Assembly (NCBI GenBank): GCA_013368325.1
Contig: JAACJK010000171.1
Coordinates: 248,001 to 312,000 of the forward strand
Reading direction: 5' to 3'
Length of the DNA stretch: 64,000 nt
Source of the DNA: Ephemerocybe angulata
Taxonomy: Eukaryota; Basidiomycota; Agaricomycetes; Agaricales; Psathyrellaceae
The notes under the pieces were generated by a model that was not told the origin of the DNA, made no database searches, and worked only from the letters and a program-made list of their open reading frames with translations. Of this stretch, positions 27,398-43,009 are shown piece after piece. The number at the start of each line of letters is the position of its first letter. The stretch's first letter is position 1. The translations under genes and the position numbers were made by a program.

Positions 27398-28336
27398 TTA
27401 CCCTGATGCAATATTTGTCTCCGAGCAAGCTATGGATGTTTCAACGGGGTGTTCGAAGGCGTGAGGGGCCGCTTATTACAACGTACATAGTATTTTCTCC
27501 ATGCACCGAATGCCGATTTTCAACCAATGTTCATACCCATTCCTTCAACCATGATCGACCACACGGCTAGCATCCCTGCTTTAGGCCCCACGCCAATGGC
27601 TCCTGGATAATTCGTCGGTTAGTATCCGATCCTTTAACTGTCAAGTTTGCAGAATGAGTGGCCTGACGAAGGCGGAACAGGAAGAGCAATCTGAAGGACC
27701 GAGGGAGGCCGGCCGTGCAGCTGAATAAGCGGCACATGGCGGTTCGCCCGTTGGGCGCTTAATCATCCGTTACCAGGGAAGAACGAGATGCTTTGAGCCA
27801 ACACCGAGAATAGCTGGCCAATCTACTAGCTGCTTGGTAGGTTGTAGCACCCAGAAATTGTCTAGGAGCTCTGAGTCGCAAACGACCTTGGAAGGCCTCT
27901 GTTGGTGTCTTGCACGCGCACGGGCGTCCATCGTCGCCTCAGTCAGCAACTGCCGCATCACCCATGAAACAGACAGAAGGCAATGCGTCGACCTGCTGCC
28001 TTTCTCACGTCTAGCATGAACTCACACTTCTGGCGCTTAACGCTACTTGGCTCAGACGCTCTTGTGGAAACCAATACACATCCTAATGGCAGTTTTTTAT
28101 CCCAGTTATATACAAACCGACCCATGAAGCGAAGCCTGGACCCTTGAGCCCATGAGCTTGAGCGCTTACAGCGATTCATGTTTCGCTTTGAACAGCTACG
28201 AAGGGGGTATCGCAAGTACAAGTTCTTCACAAGATGCATACAAAGGCAGGGTATACAGAGTCCATGTAAAATGATATACAATCCAGCTGTCCAAGGGAAG
28301 TTAGAGAAAGGCAACGCTCAGGGACATGGAAGGTGG
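27398..28336. other. Convergent intergenic region
   Basis: 939 bp between the 3' ends of the NAD(P)-binding gene and MET17 copy C. Apart from the repeat copy at 27704-27809, which carries the 9-mer at 27753-27761, I see no gene or RNA. Confidence 0.45.
27704..27809. repeat. Direct repeat, right copy, flanking the NAD(P)-binding gene
   Basis: Counterpart of 25571-25667, with a few substitutions and small insertions. Confidence 0.7.
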
Positions 28337-30275
<1,939 letters not shown>

Positions 30276-31138
30276 GGTGAGAGATGTGGGGTAATGAGGA
30301 TCGCTGTTCGGTACCCTTACTGACGACGATGTCGATCCTTTATACTACGAAACTATCTATTGCGTGCTCGCAGACAAGTCTAGCATAATCACGCAATAGG
30401 GGCGCACCATCAGGAACATACTATATCCAGCATGTTCGTATGGTGAGGCCTGGCGATGCTCGCGCCGCTGTCCAGCCTGTGCTCGGCCACGATGACTGCG
30501 CGAATACAGCGCTCTCGACAAATGTGAGTGGTAGACGAGAAGAAAGGGGTCACCATCAATCTTTACGCAGGCTAATCACGGCCCGCAAGCCAGAAAAGGA
30601 CGGGCACCTGAGGTTGGCAAGAACCACACCGCCGCCACTTCCCCTCTCGTCGTACCTCGCCCTCTTCCAACTCAACGCACGGGACTTGCTCACTAAAGCT
30701 TTGCGGAAAGATGGGAGGCTGCCCTGCCTCGGGCTTTCAAATTGCAAGGTATCACGCGTACGGATTACGCAGTGGCACCCTCATCCTGTTGGACGAACGC
30801 CGCCAGGTCCATCAGTCCTGGAAACTCTTTCTTGTCCGAGAACAGGCAAAGAGACAAAGGACGGAATCACCGCTACAACGCTTTGGCCAGTGATCGTTGA
30901 TGCGTCCCTTCGGACATGTCGACCAAGCAATTGTTTCCGCCACCTTGCCGTCGGCAGGCGCGCGTCCCGACGCGCTTTGCCCATTAAACAATGAATCGAG
31001 CCTTGCGCTTTGGCGCTAGACAATGCACGGTAACAACGCGCACTTCCTGAATATAAAATTGCCCCGTCTCCGATGAATTTCCTCATTCCCCTCCACTCTC
31101 TCCTACTCAACAACCCTCAACCAGGCATAGAATACACC
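30276..31138. other. Intergenic, upstream of MET17 copy C and of the disordered protein gene
   Basis: It contains the TATA-like TCGTAGTATAAAGGA (30350-30336, minus) for copy C and TATAAAA at 31052-31058 about 85 bp before the plus-strand gene. A 184-codon open frame at 30440-30994 is not supported: it overlaps promoter DNA shared with copy A. Confidence 0.5.
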
Positions 31139-32832
31139 ATGGCTTCGAAGGGAAAAGGTCGAATGCTCGACAGTCCCGACGACCCCCTAGCTGGCGAGTT
31201 GTACTTAGCAATCAGCCAATTGCACGAGATCGGCAGGCGCATCATGCAGGTCCATGATAATCCTGAGGACCCCATGCATGCCTTCGTCAATAACATCGTA
31301 TTCTCACTCCCCACAGACGCGGAGCAGGTCTCCACTTGCAGGTGTGTGCCAGATAAGTCTGTTCAGACGATATGCCGCTAATGCAGCTTCCTCTTTCCAG
31401 CGATCTTCTATTCCGACGTCTCAGGGACGCGAGAATTGTGGCTGGGACTGAGGATCAGTCCGACAGTGAGGGGGAGGATGAGGCGGATGAGTTATTCCAA
31501 AGTCCCCAAGCGGAGGCTCCAAAACCCGGTAGCGGTAGTGAATCTCAACCCCAACCTCCACAGGTAGACCTACCAACGCCGCCGAATCCCGTCGTCCAGT
31601 CTCCAGTCTCTCCAACACCAGGACCCCCCGTTCAAACCTCTGCTACTATGACCCAGATTCCCGATACCCCAGAATCTGATGTTCCCAAGAGTCCTGGTAC
31701 CGGTTCGCTCCCTCCCAAAATTCTCAGAATCCAGAAGAGGGAAAAAGATCGCGCTGAGAGGGAATTTGAAATTTCTCGGCAAGAAAGGCGGCCTAATCCT
31801 AAGGCCTCGGTGAACCACAATATTCGTCACGCTAGGCAGCCCTCTCCTTTGGCTACTGGATCTGGTCCTGCCGCGGCTTTCACCCCCTCGAGTCCTCGTC
31901 CTCTCCGCACCCCTCCTGCCGCGTCCATCCAGGATGCCCCAACCTGGACCGTGCTCGAATCGTCTCCTCTGTCCAGCCCACAAGGCGTGCCTGCAAACGT
32001 GCCTCTACCTCTCCCAGCTAGCCCCACTACCTCTCGTTCCAACGACCCTCTAGTGCCAAAGGCTCAGAAGGACTCGGACTCCTCTCCTCGACCTGCGGAT
32101 ACTGCCCTCTTCCCCTTGACCACCCCCGCCGACTTCTCAGGCACCCATTGCCCCTCTTCTTCTGAGGCTATCAAGTGGACGGAAGGGGTCCCCAAGTACA
32201 ACCCCGTGGAATCAACGAGCTGTTCTCGGGCTACTTCAGCGACCGAGGAGGAGGAATCTGAGAAGAAGAAGTGCGTAAAAGCACCCTCGCGCTCTCAGAC
32301 CCCGCCCGCTTCCGAGTCTGGCTCAGCACCATCCACCGACTTTCCAAGAATCAAACTCACCCACTCAGCCTCGTCCTTCTCGTGCATCCTCCCGCGTCTC
32401 CCTCCCCCGAGTCCTCCGTGGGAGACGAAGGATGACAACTTGAAGCGTGCTCGGGAAGACGAGGAGGAACTTGTTGACTCGGAGGAGAGTACGCGATCCA
32501 ACTCGCTCAGTGCCGGGTCCTCCGGATTCCCCAGTGTCTCCTCCTCCGGCAGCCGCCCGAGAAAGAAGGCGAGGACAAGGCATACTGTAACCCCAGACAC
32601 CAGTCTGGCATCGAGGGCGTCCTCTGCCTCTGAGCCTGGGGCTTCGACACTTGTGGTTAATGAGTGGATCCATGAGACAGCGGAGACGTACTCAGCGGCG
32701 GTGACCCCACTGGCAAGTGCTCCGAATGCGGCGGTCGAGCATGCTACGGCTACTACCATCGTGACGGGCCGTGTTACTCGTTCGAAGACAGCTAAGGCCC
32801 AGGGTGGTAAGAAAGGCAAGGAGTGTGCGTGA
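31139..32832 (+). CDS. Disordered Pro/Ser/Thr-rich hypothetical protein
   Basis: Two exons (31139-31341 and 31401-32832) give 544 residues. Only the first 75 residues look folded, with a helix-rich segment (GELYLAISQLHEIGRRIMQV). The rest is low-complexity with many SP and TP dipeptides, one charged stretch (RIQKREKDRAEREFE), and basic clusters RPRKKARTRH and TRSKTAKAQGGKKGK that could be nuclear signals. Splicing at a GTGTGT donor joins TC to SDLLFRRLRDAR in frame. No known domain is recognised. Abundant phosphorylatable sites suggest regulation, but this is inference. Confidence 0.6.
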
Positions 32833-33426
32833 TTTACTTATGCTTGAGCTTCAAGAGGATGGATGTGTCTTTTCTTTCCATTATTTCCGTCGTATCGTTG
32901 TTCTTCCTCTTCCCCTACCGCTTGGCCCACTGCTTGAATCCTTTTCGCTCTCAACGTTTATTTAACACATTCAACTAACGGGCCTATGGACATTTACCCT
33001 CCCCATCAGGACATATCTACTCTATTCTACCTCATTGTACATCACTATCTTATTCTGTATTTTTATTTCAAGGTCACCCTTTCCAGTCAATGGCTCATAT
33101 GAATACACTCACACCGAAATGCCATCTCGCGCCCTTCAGTACATAAGACCCGTGATAATGTTCCCGCCTGCAAATCTCCGCCTCGCCCATATGTTTGAGG
33201 CCCTGCTCATTACTATCACCTCGGTGAATGGATTGGGTGGGATATAACAAATACAATGGCTTGCGATTATGCTACTTATGAAAGCGAAGAATAACGATAA
33301 CTGGGAATGCAGACAAGAATCGATGGTGGTACAACGGTGAAGAATGCTAAATATTTTACAGTCACCAGGAGACGACACCACCAAAGAAAACGGGAGTAAC
33401 GACACGATGGAGAGAAGGTGCCCTGA
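32833..33426. other. Convergent intergenic gap
   Basis: I see no gene, RNA or repeat here. Confidence 0.5.
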
Positions 33427-34730
<1,304 letters not shown>

Positions 34731-34894
34731 CGTGGTCGACAGTGAGCAAGACGTGTTCAGCGTCGCGCGCGACGATGAGCTCGCTTACCAAATTCCACTC
34801 CACGTGGGTGAAACTGTATCACCATTTTCGCCCCCTGTCTATTACGCGGTCCCTGCGGCGGGAGTATTTGAATTTCTTATCTCAACGGTGAAGA

Positions 34895-35232
34895 ATGGCG
34901 GATAACGGCCTTTCTTCCCGACCACCACGACCACCACCGCCACCATCTATAGCAGAGTCGTTTCTCGACTTTATGCAGAGGAGATTCAACGATCTCAGAC
35001 ACCCTGGCTCACCGGAAGACTCACAACTGCCAACCCAAGAGTTAATGTCGAGCAATGGGTTCAACGGAGGTACCTGAACACAGTTTTCTGTCGACAAGTC
35101 TCCTCATATCGAATACGTAGAGGGATCTCATTTTGACGAACATGAAGGCAGCCCACGTAGCGCCTATGGTAGAGAGATCCGAGGAGGCCAATTGACGCCC
35201 GCCCCGAGTGACTCTCCTTTGAGCAGAGCAGG
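34895..35232 (+). CDS. Probable upstream exons of the SulP transporter gene
   Basis: ATG at 34895 opens a frame rich in proline then ESFLDFMQRRFNDLRHPGSP. An in-frame TGA at 35075 can be removed by a 51-bp intron (35070-35120, GTACCT...CGTAG), leading into EGSHFDEHEGSPRSAYGRE and a GTGAGT donor at 35233. A third piece from 35340 (WLLSVFVQSLSADFAIQTPH) joins in phase, but its frame does not match the main exon, which is open from an AG at 35414 (DPKLQPFYMSLPV). Either a splice site I cannot see, a one-base frame break near 35412, or independent use explains this. The coding character is moderate. Confidence 0.45.
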
Positions 35233-35440
35233 GTGAGTATGGTTCTATCTTCCCATGGATTTATGGCATCGGGAGGGTCATTTTAACTAGCAAGTCATCT
35301 GGTCGCGCCATCTGACCTCATTTCTACCACATCCTCAGCTGGCTTCTGAGCGTTTTTGTGCAGAGTTTGAGCGCTGACTTCGCCATTCAAACCCCTCATG
35401 ATCCTTTGTCTCCCAGGATCCTAAACTTCAACCTTTCTAT

Positions 35441-38400
35441 ATGAGCTTACCAGTCAAATTTTCTAGCCTCCTACAACCACGTTCTTACAATGCCTCTATA
35501 GCTAGCGGAAGCTTGTCAGGATTCATTCATCCACACAACGTACACCCTTCAGGCCTATCCTACACTCACTCGCAGGATATGATTCGCCAGGCTACGATGG
35601 AGCTGTCTGAGATGCCCGGACCTTCATCGTATGCCCCGGTCGCACCTCTCGCGCTTGACCCCAGACCGCATTCCTCGCAAGGTGAGGGAAGTTTTATCTT
35701 CCCTCTAGCACCTCCTTCACATTCCGAATCAATATCCAACTCTCGTGACTCCACGCCTTCCCCGTTGACGCAGTCCACGAGTTCTCTTCCACCGTCCGAA
35801 AGCTCAAAACTGGAATCTTCAGTTCCGTCATTGGCCTCAACAGATGACACAAATGCAGAGAGTTCACCGAACTCGTCCGTCGAACTTAAAGACGCTGAGG
35901 CCAGTGATTCACGAATGCGAACGAAACAGTTGTCTGGCCTTTCCCTCCTTCGCCCTTCTACCTCGTCTGCATCATCAACCTCTTCGCGGGAACGGGTCAC
36001 AACAGAGTCTGACGCGAGCCAGACTCCCATGGCTACTCCACGGCCACCACCCCGGCAGTTGGCGTCCCCATCTTTCGACAGGGGAAGGAGCAGGCAGGAG
36101 CTTCCGGAAGTTCCACCTCTGCCCCACGTGCACTGGCGGGATCCTAGTAACAGTCCCATTCGCAGTGCCGTCTCCCATTCCCGCATCCCATTCGCCGACG
36201 AGCGAACTCCCCTTCTTTCGACCTCGCCCCCTGATTCAGGCATTCCCCCTTCCTTTGTCGGTTCGTCGCCCGATAAAACCAATGGACATGCTCAACTCCT
36301 TGATGGCATAGTCCCCTGGTCTGAGCGCCTTGCTCCGACCGCTTTCCTTCAGACTGCGAAAGCCAGTGTCGCAAAATTAGATCCTCTTTCTCCGACGCAT
36401 CTGCAAACGGCGATTCGCGCTATCCCAGCCGTTCTTTTAGGGTCCCTTCTCAACATCCTCGACGGCGTCTCTTGTGCGTACCCACTCCACGAAAAATCTT
36501 TCTGGACACTGATCGGCTCCTGATAGACGGAATGATCATCTTCCCCGCCACGGGAGTCTTCTCTGGTCTGGGACCGATGGGCGTGTCCATGTTCTTCGTG
36601 TCGGCCATTATTGCGCAGTTGGTCTATACTTTTGGCGGAAGTGGCTTTGCCGGTGCCAATGGTAGTATGATGATTGAGGTCGTTGTACGTGCGCCTTCGC
36701 CTATACTCCGCGTTACTCTAAGGGCCTTCATATAGCCTTTCTTCCACATCCTTGCCAACGACATCGCGGATGTCGTCGGGAATGAGAACCCCGAAGCCGT
36801 TATTGCGACCACGTTGGTAGCCTTCGCGTTCAGTTCGCTTTTGACAGGTACGGTTTGACCGAACGTTTGTTCGCCATTGGTGCTCACCGCAATTAAGGTT
36901 TCGTGTTCTTCATGTTGGGGGCTCTGAAGCTAGGCGTTATTGTTGGCTTCTTCCCTCGTCATATCCTGGTTGGGTGAGTGATTCCAACCATATTATCTCT
37001 GTTTAAACCTAATGCAGGGCCGTAAAGGTGCATCGGAGGTGTCGGCGTTTTCCTAATGGCCACTGGGTAAGTTGTTACATCTCTCAATGTATGCAGCCAT
37101 CTTTTGACCTTTTTTCAGCTTCGCAATCAGCATGCGTATACCCGATGACGACTTTACCTTGAGTTGGGAGACCCTTCGACTCATGTTCCTTGAAAACCAC
37201 AACCTTGTACTCTGGGCAGTTCCGCTGGGGCTCGCCGTTCTATTGAGGCTGATCACGCACCGATTCCATCATCAGCTTATCTTCCCAGTCTGTGAGTGGA
37301 GCTCTTTATCTATCCTTCACCAATACCTCCGGTATCACTCACTCACTCACTCACTCCTCTTCTATTAGATTTCATCGTCATCCCCCTCGTCTTCTATGTT
37401 GTCATATTAGCAGGGAGGTTCGACTTTGCTCAGCTGAGGGCTGAGGGCTGGCTCTTTGACGTCAGCATGGCTCGGGAGCCCTGGTGGAAATTCTATACCT
37501 ATCTCAGTATGTCTTTCTTTTTTATCCTCTTCCTATCCTTATGTTCTGCCCCGTGCTGATGTTCAACTGAAGACTTCCGTCATGTCGTCTGGGGTGCACT
37601 GTGGAATACCATGCCCACCCAATTTGCGCTGTACGCTTCTTGTCCCTCGCGAAAGAAAAAACAAACTGAAATCCCCTGTCGTCTTGCAGTCTCTTCTTCA
37701 ATATGTTGCATCCTCCTCTCAACGTCCCAGCACTTGGTGAGTAAATCAATCTTTCCGTCCTACGAAAATATGAATACTAATGTAATCCAATGTAGCCGTA
37801 TCGCTCAATATGGACGTCAACACCGACAAGGAACTCGTCGCACACGGATACTCCAATCTGCTTTCCGGTCTCCTCGGCACGGTGTACGATACTTTCGTAG
37901 CTCCCATTGCAACTTACTGACAACATTTTAGGCCGAACTACCTTGTCTACGTGAACACACTTCTGTGAGTCAAGGTGGTCCATATATCGTTCACGAAACT
38001 TACGTATCATGTCTAGTTTTTACCGCGTCGGAGGAACAACGCGTATTGCAAGCTTTCTTCTTGCCATTGCGACAGTCGGTTTACTCCTGGTGGGGACCGG
38101 CCCTATCGCATATCTTCCTGTTATGGTGGTCGGCGCTTTGATCTTCGTCCTCGGCATCGATCTCGTCAAGGAAGCGCTGTGGGACACAAGACATCGCACA
38201 AGCAGATCGGAGTATGTCACCATCGTGAGTATAATGGTGTGCATGACGATGTGGGACTTCGTCATCGGCGTCCTCTTTGGCATCGTCGTCAGCTGTATGT
38301 TTAAATGTCGCATTCCGTATACCCCAACGTTTAATCTCTTCCTCTAGGCTTCTTTTTCGTCGTCCAGAACTCTCGCCGGCGCAGCATTCGCTCGACGTTT

Positions 38401-39687
38401 ACTGGAGACACTGCTATCTCGGCTGTCCGTCGACCGAACTTCCAGCGCGCGTACATTAGGGAAGTTGCGAAACAGACAACGGTCATCCGGCTTCAAGGCT
38501 TCCTCTTTTTCGGCACTATCGCCTACGTCGAAGAAGCCATACGGAACCTGATAGAAGGCCCCTACTATCAGAAGAACCCAGTTCAGTTCCTGGTTTTGGA
38601 CTTTGCAATGGTTGCAGGCGTAGATATGTCCTCTGCGGAAGCATTCGTTCGGGTGCAAAGGCTGCTTGCGTCCAAATGCGTGACCCTCGTCGTTTGTGGC
38701 TTGGAAACAGACTCTGTGATCGGAAAGGCTCTTGATAGCGTTGGGCTATTTGGCGCTGAGCGCGTGGAGGTTTTCTCCAGCTTCAATGATGCCATGGAAT
38801 GTGGGTGATTCTTAATCGTGGGTAACAGTTGGGCTGATGATGTTTGTAGGGACGGAGAATATCTATCTCAGAGCCTGGTACCGATCCCAAAAGCACGAAA
38901 TCTCGACGGCCTTCGGTAAGCGAACCAGTATCCTTCGGCTGCCCCACGCTCATGTCAAAATAGCTGTCCCTGTTAGAGGAGGAGTCGACGACGGTCGGAC
39001 CTTCATTGGGTCATTTGTCGCCTCTCCTCGTCGCTCTCGTCTTCGTGAAGCTGGTGATCGCACAATTGCAACAGGTCGGTCGGTCCTTCCGTACTCAGAT
39101 ATGCCAGTAGCAATTCTGATCTAACACCTCCGTCAGAATTCTCTGCGCACCAAGACTACTCCTCGTCTCCTGAACCCCTCAACACCATAGTCAAAGCATT
39201 CTCCTCCTTCGGCCCCGTCGACCCGCAACAGTTCGCCCCCCTCACACACTACCTCACTCGCATCCCTCTACCCGCCAACTACGTCCTATGGAGGCAGGGC
39301 GATGAGCCTGACGGCCTCTACATCCTGGAATCGGGGCTCCTAAAAGCTTACTACAAGTTCGAAAATTCGGCGCAGGACTTCGAAGAGTCCATGGTCGCCG
39401 GGACACTTGCGGGGGAGATGACGGCCATTGCCGATTGCCCCCGGAATTGCACGGTGGTGGTGGGGCATGCGGCGGTTGTTTGGAAGCTGAGCAAGGCGAA
39501 TTTGCATCGGTTGCAGATTGAGCAGCCGGAGCTTGCGAGGGTGTTCCTTCAGTTTACGTTGAAAGGTGCGTACGGCTCGTGCGTGTGTATGAGTGCGATG
39601 AGTTGCAACTGACGCCTGGAACGAACGCCTGCAGCTGCGACTATTGATTATGACATCCTACTGACCGCTATGGCCTCGAGGCAATAA
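35441..39687 (+). CDS. SulP-family transporter with STAS and cyclic-nucleotide-binding-like domains
   Basis: From the ATG at 35441, seventeen exons with agreeing phases give 1114 residues. About 310 disordered Ser/Pro residues precede a SulP membrane core (LLGSLLNILDGVSYGMIIFP, GSGFAGANGSMMIEVV, LTGFVFFMLGALKLGVIVGF, VMVVGALIFVLGIDLVKEAL). A STAS domain follows (TVIRLQGFLFFGTIAYVEEA, FLVLDFAMVAGVDMSSAEAF), then a cyclic-nucleotide-binding-like domain (LWRQGDEPDGLYILESGLL, GEMTAIADCPRNCTVV). This order matches yeast YGR125W (Vsb1), a vacuolar protein linked to basic amino acid storage rather than a proven sulfate carrier, so transport of sulfate should not be assumed despite the nearby MET17 copies. 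Introns average 50-60 nt; the one at 38916-38963 is 48 nt and in frame, so its retention would add 16 residues. Confidence 0.88.
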
Positions 39688-40030
39688 CTGGACTATACAT
39701 TTATCAAGGACAACATCTAACTTCAAAATTCAAGTATTTTTTGGGTATTACTGATCTCCGCTGTATCTATACTTTGTATTTAGGGTGGGTTGTGCATAAA
39801 AGCTTTTCTGGGTTGTCGTTACAGTTTGAGGGGGTCAAAAATTGCCGCTTTGCCAACGCTTTTGCGTTACTGGTATTGATACCGAAGCTTGGGCGCTTAG
39901 TTCAGACGACAGACAAGTTCCATCCAATGCGGCTCGTCTCTCTCAAGATCCATGAGGAAAGTGTGTAAAAAATGTATTGGCCAAGAAAGAACAGCCTCTC
40001 GCACTACTGCCAAGATAGAGTCTGCTGAAA
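39688..40030. other. Convergent gap between the transporter and BTB gene 2
   Basis: GGGCGCTTA occurs at 39891-39899. Nothing else is seen. Confidence 0.45.
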
Positions 40031-41170
40031 TTACATATCTGGCTCGGGCTTAGCCGCTGTGCACTTCGCGCTTCGCATCTCCGCTTCTTTCAATTCCTCC
40101 TCGAAAACTTCGGAGACCTTGTCGGCAACAATCTTGGGCTTGTCATCTATCAACGGAGCTGTTGAGCGAAGTGCCGTGGAAGCGTCAATGATAGCGACAC
40201 CGTGACCGCTCGACGTATACACGTTGCTGCAGTTCGGGCACCTTGATTGGGGGTCCGGTACGTTGTACTTGTAGCTCCAGTTACGATAGCAGTACCCGCA
40301 GTTGAGACTTTCCGAGCTAACCCAATACCCACCTGCGTTTGGGGTTGCCTCTCGAAGTCTTGATATCTCGTCCCGAGCCCACAGAATGCGAAATGCGGTT
40401 TCCCAACCGAGCACCATCATTTCCTTGAGGGAGGCTTTGGAAAGATCATCCACCAGGACCGTGTATCCCTCCTTTAGCCATGTGGATACTCCGTGTGCTT
40501 TTCCGAGATTGATTTTCTCGACTGGCTTTAAATCCATCGCGCTAAGCCTCTCGATTGCAACAGTTGCAACCTACGAAGCGTCATGCCGTTAGCAGACGAT
40601 TGCCGAGTCGGTCGCCACCTTATACGCACCTCTGGCATGTCCCAGAGTCTGGATAGCTTGAGCACTCCGACCCATTGCTCCTTAGAAAGTGTAGGGGGCC
40701 CAGTGAGCTGACTGAGAAAGGTCACCCAATCGTTAGACTCTGCCCTTCGAGAGGAGATCGAACTTGAAAAGCAGAATCCAGTCACTCACAGAGGGTACAT
40801 GACCTCAATCAAGCTCTCAAACTCGACATTGGAACAGCCAGACAGCCTGATCGGCTTGTCGGTAGCTTCTCCATCCCCGCCGCTTTCCGCACGCTCGTTC
40901 GGTCCTTCAGGTGAGGTACCGGCGAACATGTCGGGAAATCCGGACTGAGACCATTTCTCAAAACCGTATCGACAAACGCGATGGGAAAATCCCTCCACCT
41001 GCGAACGATTCAGAAGGTCGCAAACTTGTGAGGGCCACAAGTGCCAGAACATGGCTGAAGCTCACTTCGAAAGTGACCGTCTCATGATTGAACCTGCCCT
41101 GCTTCAGAGCAGAATTGGCCTGTCCCGGCGAAGTCGTGATATTGCCAAAGGCTTCGTGAGAGTTAGACAT
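40031..41170 (-). CDS. BTB/POZ protein with CxxC module, copy 2
   Basis: Exons 41170-41066, 40998-40790, 40711-40630 and 40570-40031 give 311 residues. The exon layout and phases equal copy 1, and the proteins are very similar throughout: FSHRVCRYGFEKWSQSGFPD in the BTB fold, LTGPPTLSKEQWVGVLKLSR, then LNCGYCYRNW...RCPNCSN and the acidic end EVFEEELKEAEMR. A TATA-like TATAAG lies at 41225-41220, and GGGCGCTTA (minus sense) just beyond it. Its first exon and promoter are duplicated as a fragment at 46922-47347. Confidence 0.82.
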
Positions 41171-41551
41171 GGGGGCCGACTCGATATGCAAATGGCAGAC
41201 GGAGGAGGGTGATGGTGAGCTTATATGATTCCTCAATAAGCGCCCGCTGGCCTCGAGGCGGTCGAGGTGTTCTTGTGACCTAGTCAGGAGTTCTGCGACG
41301 CTGCCTCATGGAAGCCTCATGTTATTACAATTGAATAGCTAGAGCCTTCCAGAACGCTATGAGACATGTTATAGGTAAGCAAGTTCACTGCGTCTCTATA
41401 CTCACAGTCACCGAGATCGGAGGCGTATGTCAGAAGCTTTATCACGCTTTGGTTCAGTTCCAGAGACAATGAAATACAACAAATTTGAACTTGTGCGTAA
41501 GTAGAGATCAGTTTACTTATACTTATACGTTGTACATATCTGAAGCTATCA
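41171..41551. promoter_or_regulatory. BTB gene 2 promoter region
   Basis: This includes the 9-mer at 41237-41245, TATAAG at 41225-41220, and sequence duplicated at 47158-47347 almost unchanged. The far part is the 3' flank of BTB gene 3. Confidence 0.5.
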
Positions 41552-42655
41552 TTACGTATCTGCTACTTCGGGAACTGCTGTGTCCCGAAGCTCTGCCTCC
41601 TTCAAATCTTCCTCGAAGACCTCCGCGACTTTGTCAGCGACTAATTTGGACTTGTCACCTGGTGGAGGGGTTGCTCTAGTAAGTGCCGCATTCAAATCTC
41701 GAATGGTGAGGCCATAACCAGAAGTCGCTGGGACGTAGTTGCAATATGAACAAGCCGTCTGTGTGGTGGAGACTTGACGAAGGGCACGGTTTTGCCAGGA
41801 GCAATAACCGCAGTGGAGTATTCCCATTCTATTCCATAACCCACCTGAGCCCCCATCAGCCTCCTGCTTTCTTGCTATCTGATCGCGAGCCCATAGGACG
41901 CGAAACGCCGTCTGCCAGCTGAGTGTTTCCATCTCTTTCTGAGATACGATGGAAAGGTCGTCCACAAGCGCAATGTAGCCCTCTTTCAACCACTTCGGCA
42001 CTCCGTGTTCCTTCCCCAACCTTATCTTTTCGACTGCCTTAAGATCCATAGCGCTAAGTTTCTCGATAGCAACCTTGGCCACCTGGATAGGTATGTTGAG
42101 TGTCAGTCCCTGGGATACATTACTCAAAGCAGCCCGTGAGCATACATACCACCGGCATATCCCACAGCCTCGCAACCTTCAGAACCCCTGTCCATTCTTC
42201 CTTCGTCAGAGCCGGAGGACCCGAGAGCTGGCTTCACGAAGGGCCACATGAAGTCAGTCTACATTCAATTCGAAGGGATGCCGCACCTACCGAGGATACA
42301 TAACCTCAATCAAGCTCTGGAACTCAGAAGTCGTGCAGCCCGTCAACTTGATGGGGTTCTCGTGCGTGGCTCCTTCCTCAGAGCTGGCACCCACAGCACT
42401 TTCCTCGTGCGATCCCTGGGGTAGTGCGAACATATCCCGAAACACGGACAGAGAGTACGTCTCAAAGCCATATCGGCAAACATGATATACAAGGCCCTCA
42501 ACCTGGACGGCGTAGAGATCTATGAGACTTTGTGGAATCGAAGGTGCAATCTAGAACTGTGAACATACCTCAAAGTAGACAGTCTTGTGGTCCACAGCGA
42601 GGAAGGGACCTGAAGTAGTGGAAGGGGGCCCAGCGCTCTCGGCGTTGTCTGCCAT
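41552..42655 (-). CDS. BTB/POZ protein with CxxC module, copy 3
   Basis: Exons 42655-42569, 42502-42291, 42231-42150 and 42082-41552 give 303 residues. The intron positions equal those of copies 1 and 2, but the sequence is more diverged: LVYHVCRYGFETYSLSVFRD in the BTB part, LTGCTTSEFQSLIEVMYP, LTKEEWTGVLKVARLWDMP, then LHCGYCSWQ...ACSYCNY as the CxxC pair. A TATATAAA at 42704-42697 lies about 45 nt before the ATG. Its closest relative here is the damaged copy at 47458-48442. Confidence 0.8.
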
Positions 42656-43009
42656 TTGGATGGGACTGCGTGGAAGAGATGAATGATCTGTAGAAGTTTA
42701 TATACTGAATGTAGTCCCATCGATAAGCACCGTTGATGTGTGTGCATCGAGGCACGTCGTTTGCTCTCGTGACTTCAGTGACACAGAAATAAATACATAC
42801 ACGTCTGCACACGATTTTCAGTTGCATTTGTGATGTCTCGGGTAGTTTGGGGTAAGCGCCCATCAGGCGCCTAAACCAAGGGGAAGCAAAGGAACCATGC
42901 CTGTGGCCGCTGCCAGTAAATGCTAGATATAGATGGATAGGTAGCACTACGTATAGTCCAATATATCCCACTTTCCCCGGGACGTGTCTAGTAATCGATA
43001 CAAATTGAA
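42656..43009. promoter_or_regulatory. BTB gene 3 promoter region
   Basis: It contains the TATA box noted above and, at 42853-42873, TAAGCGCCC-ATC-AGGCGCCTA, a second copy of the inverted 9-mer arrangement seen at 5174. Confidence 0.5.

Noticed and set aside
30440..30994. 184-codon plus-strand open frame upstream of MET17 copy C
   Set aside because: Part of it is promoter sequence shared with copy A, where the frame is not conserved.
35566..36282. 238-codon minus-strand open frame
   Set aside because: It is antisense to the disordered Ser/Pro-rich N-terminus of the transporter, where low stop-codon density on the reverse strand is expected. No family resemblance.
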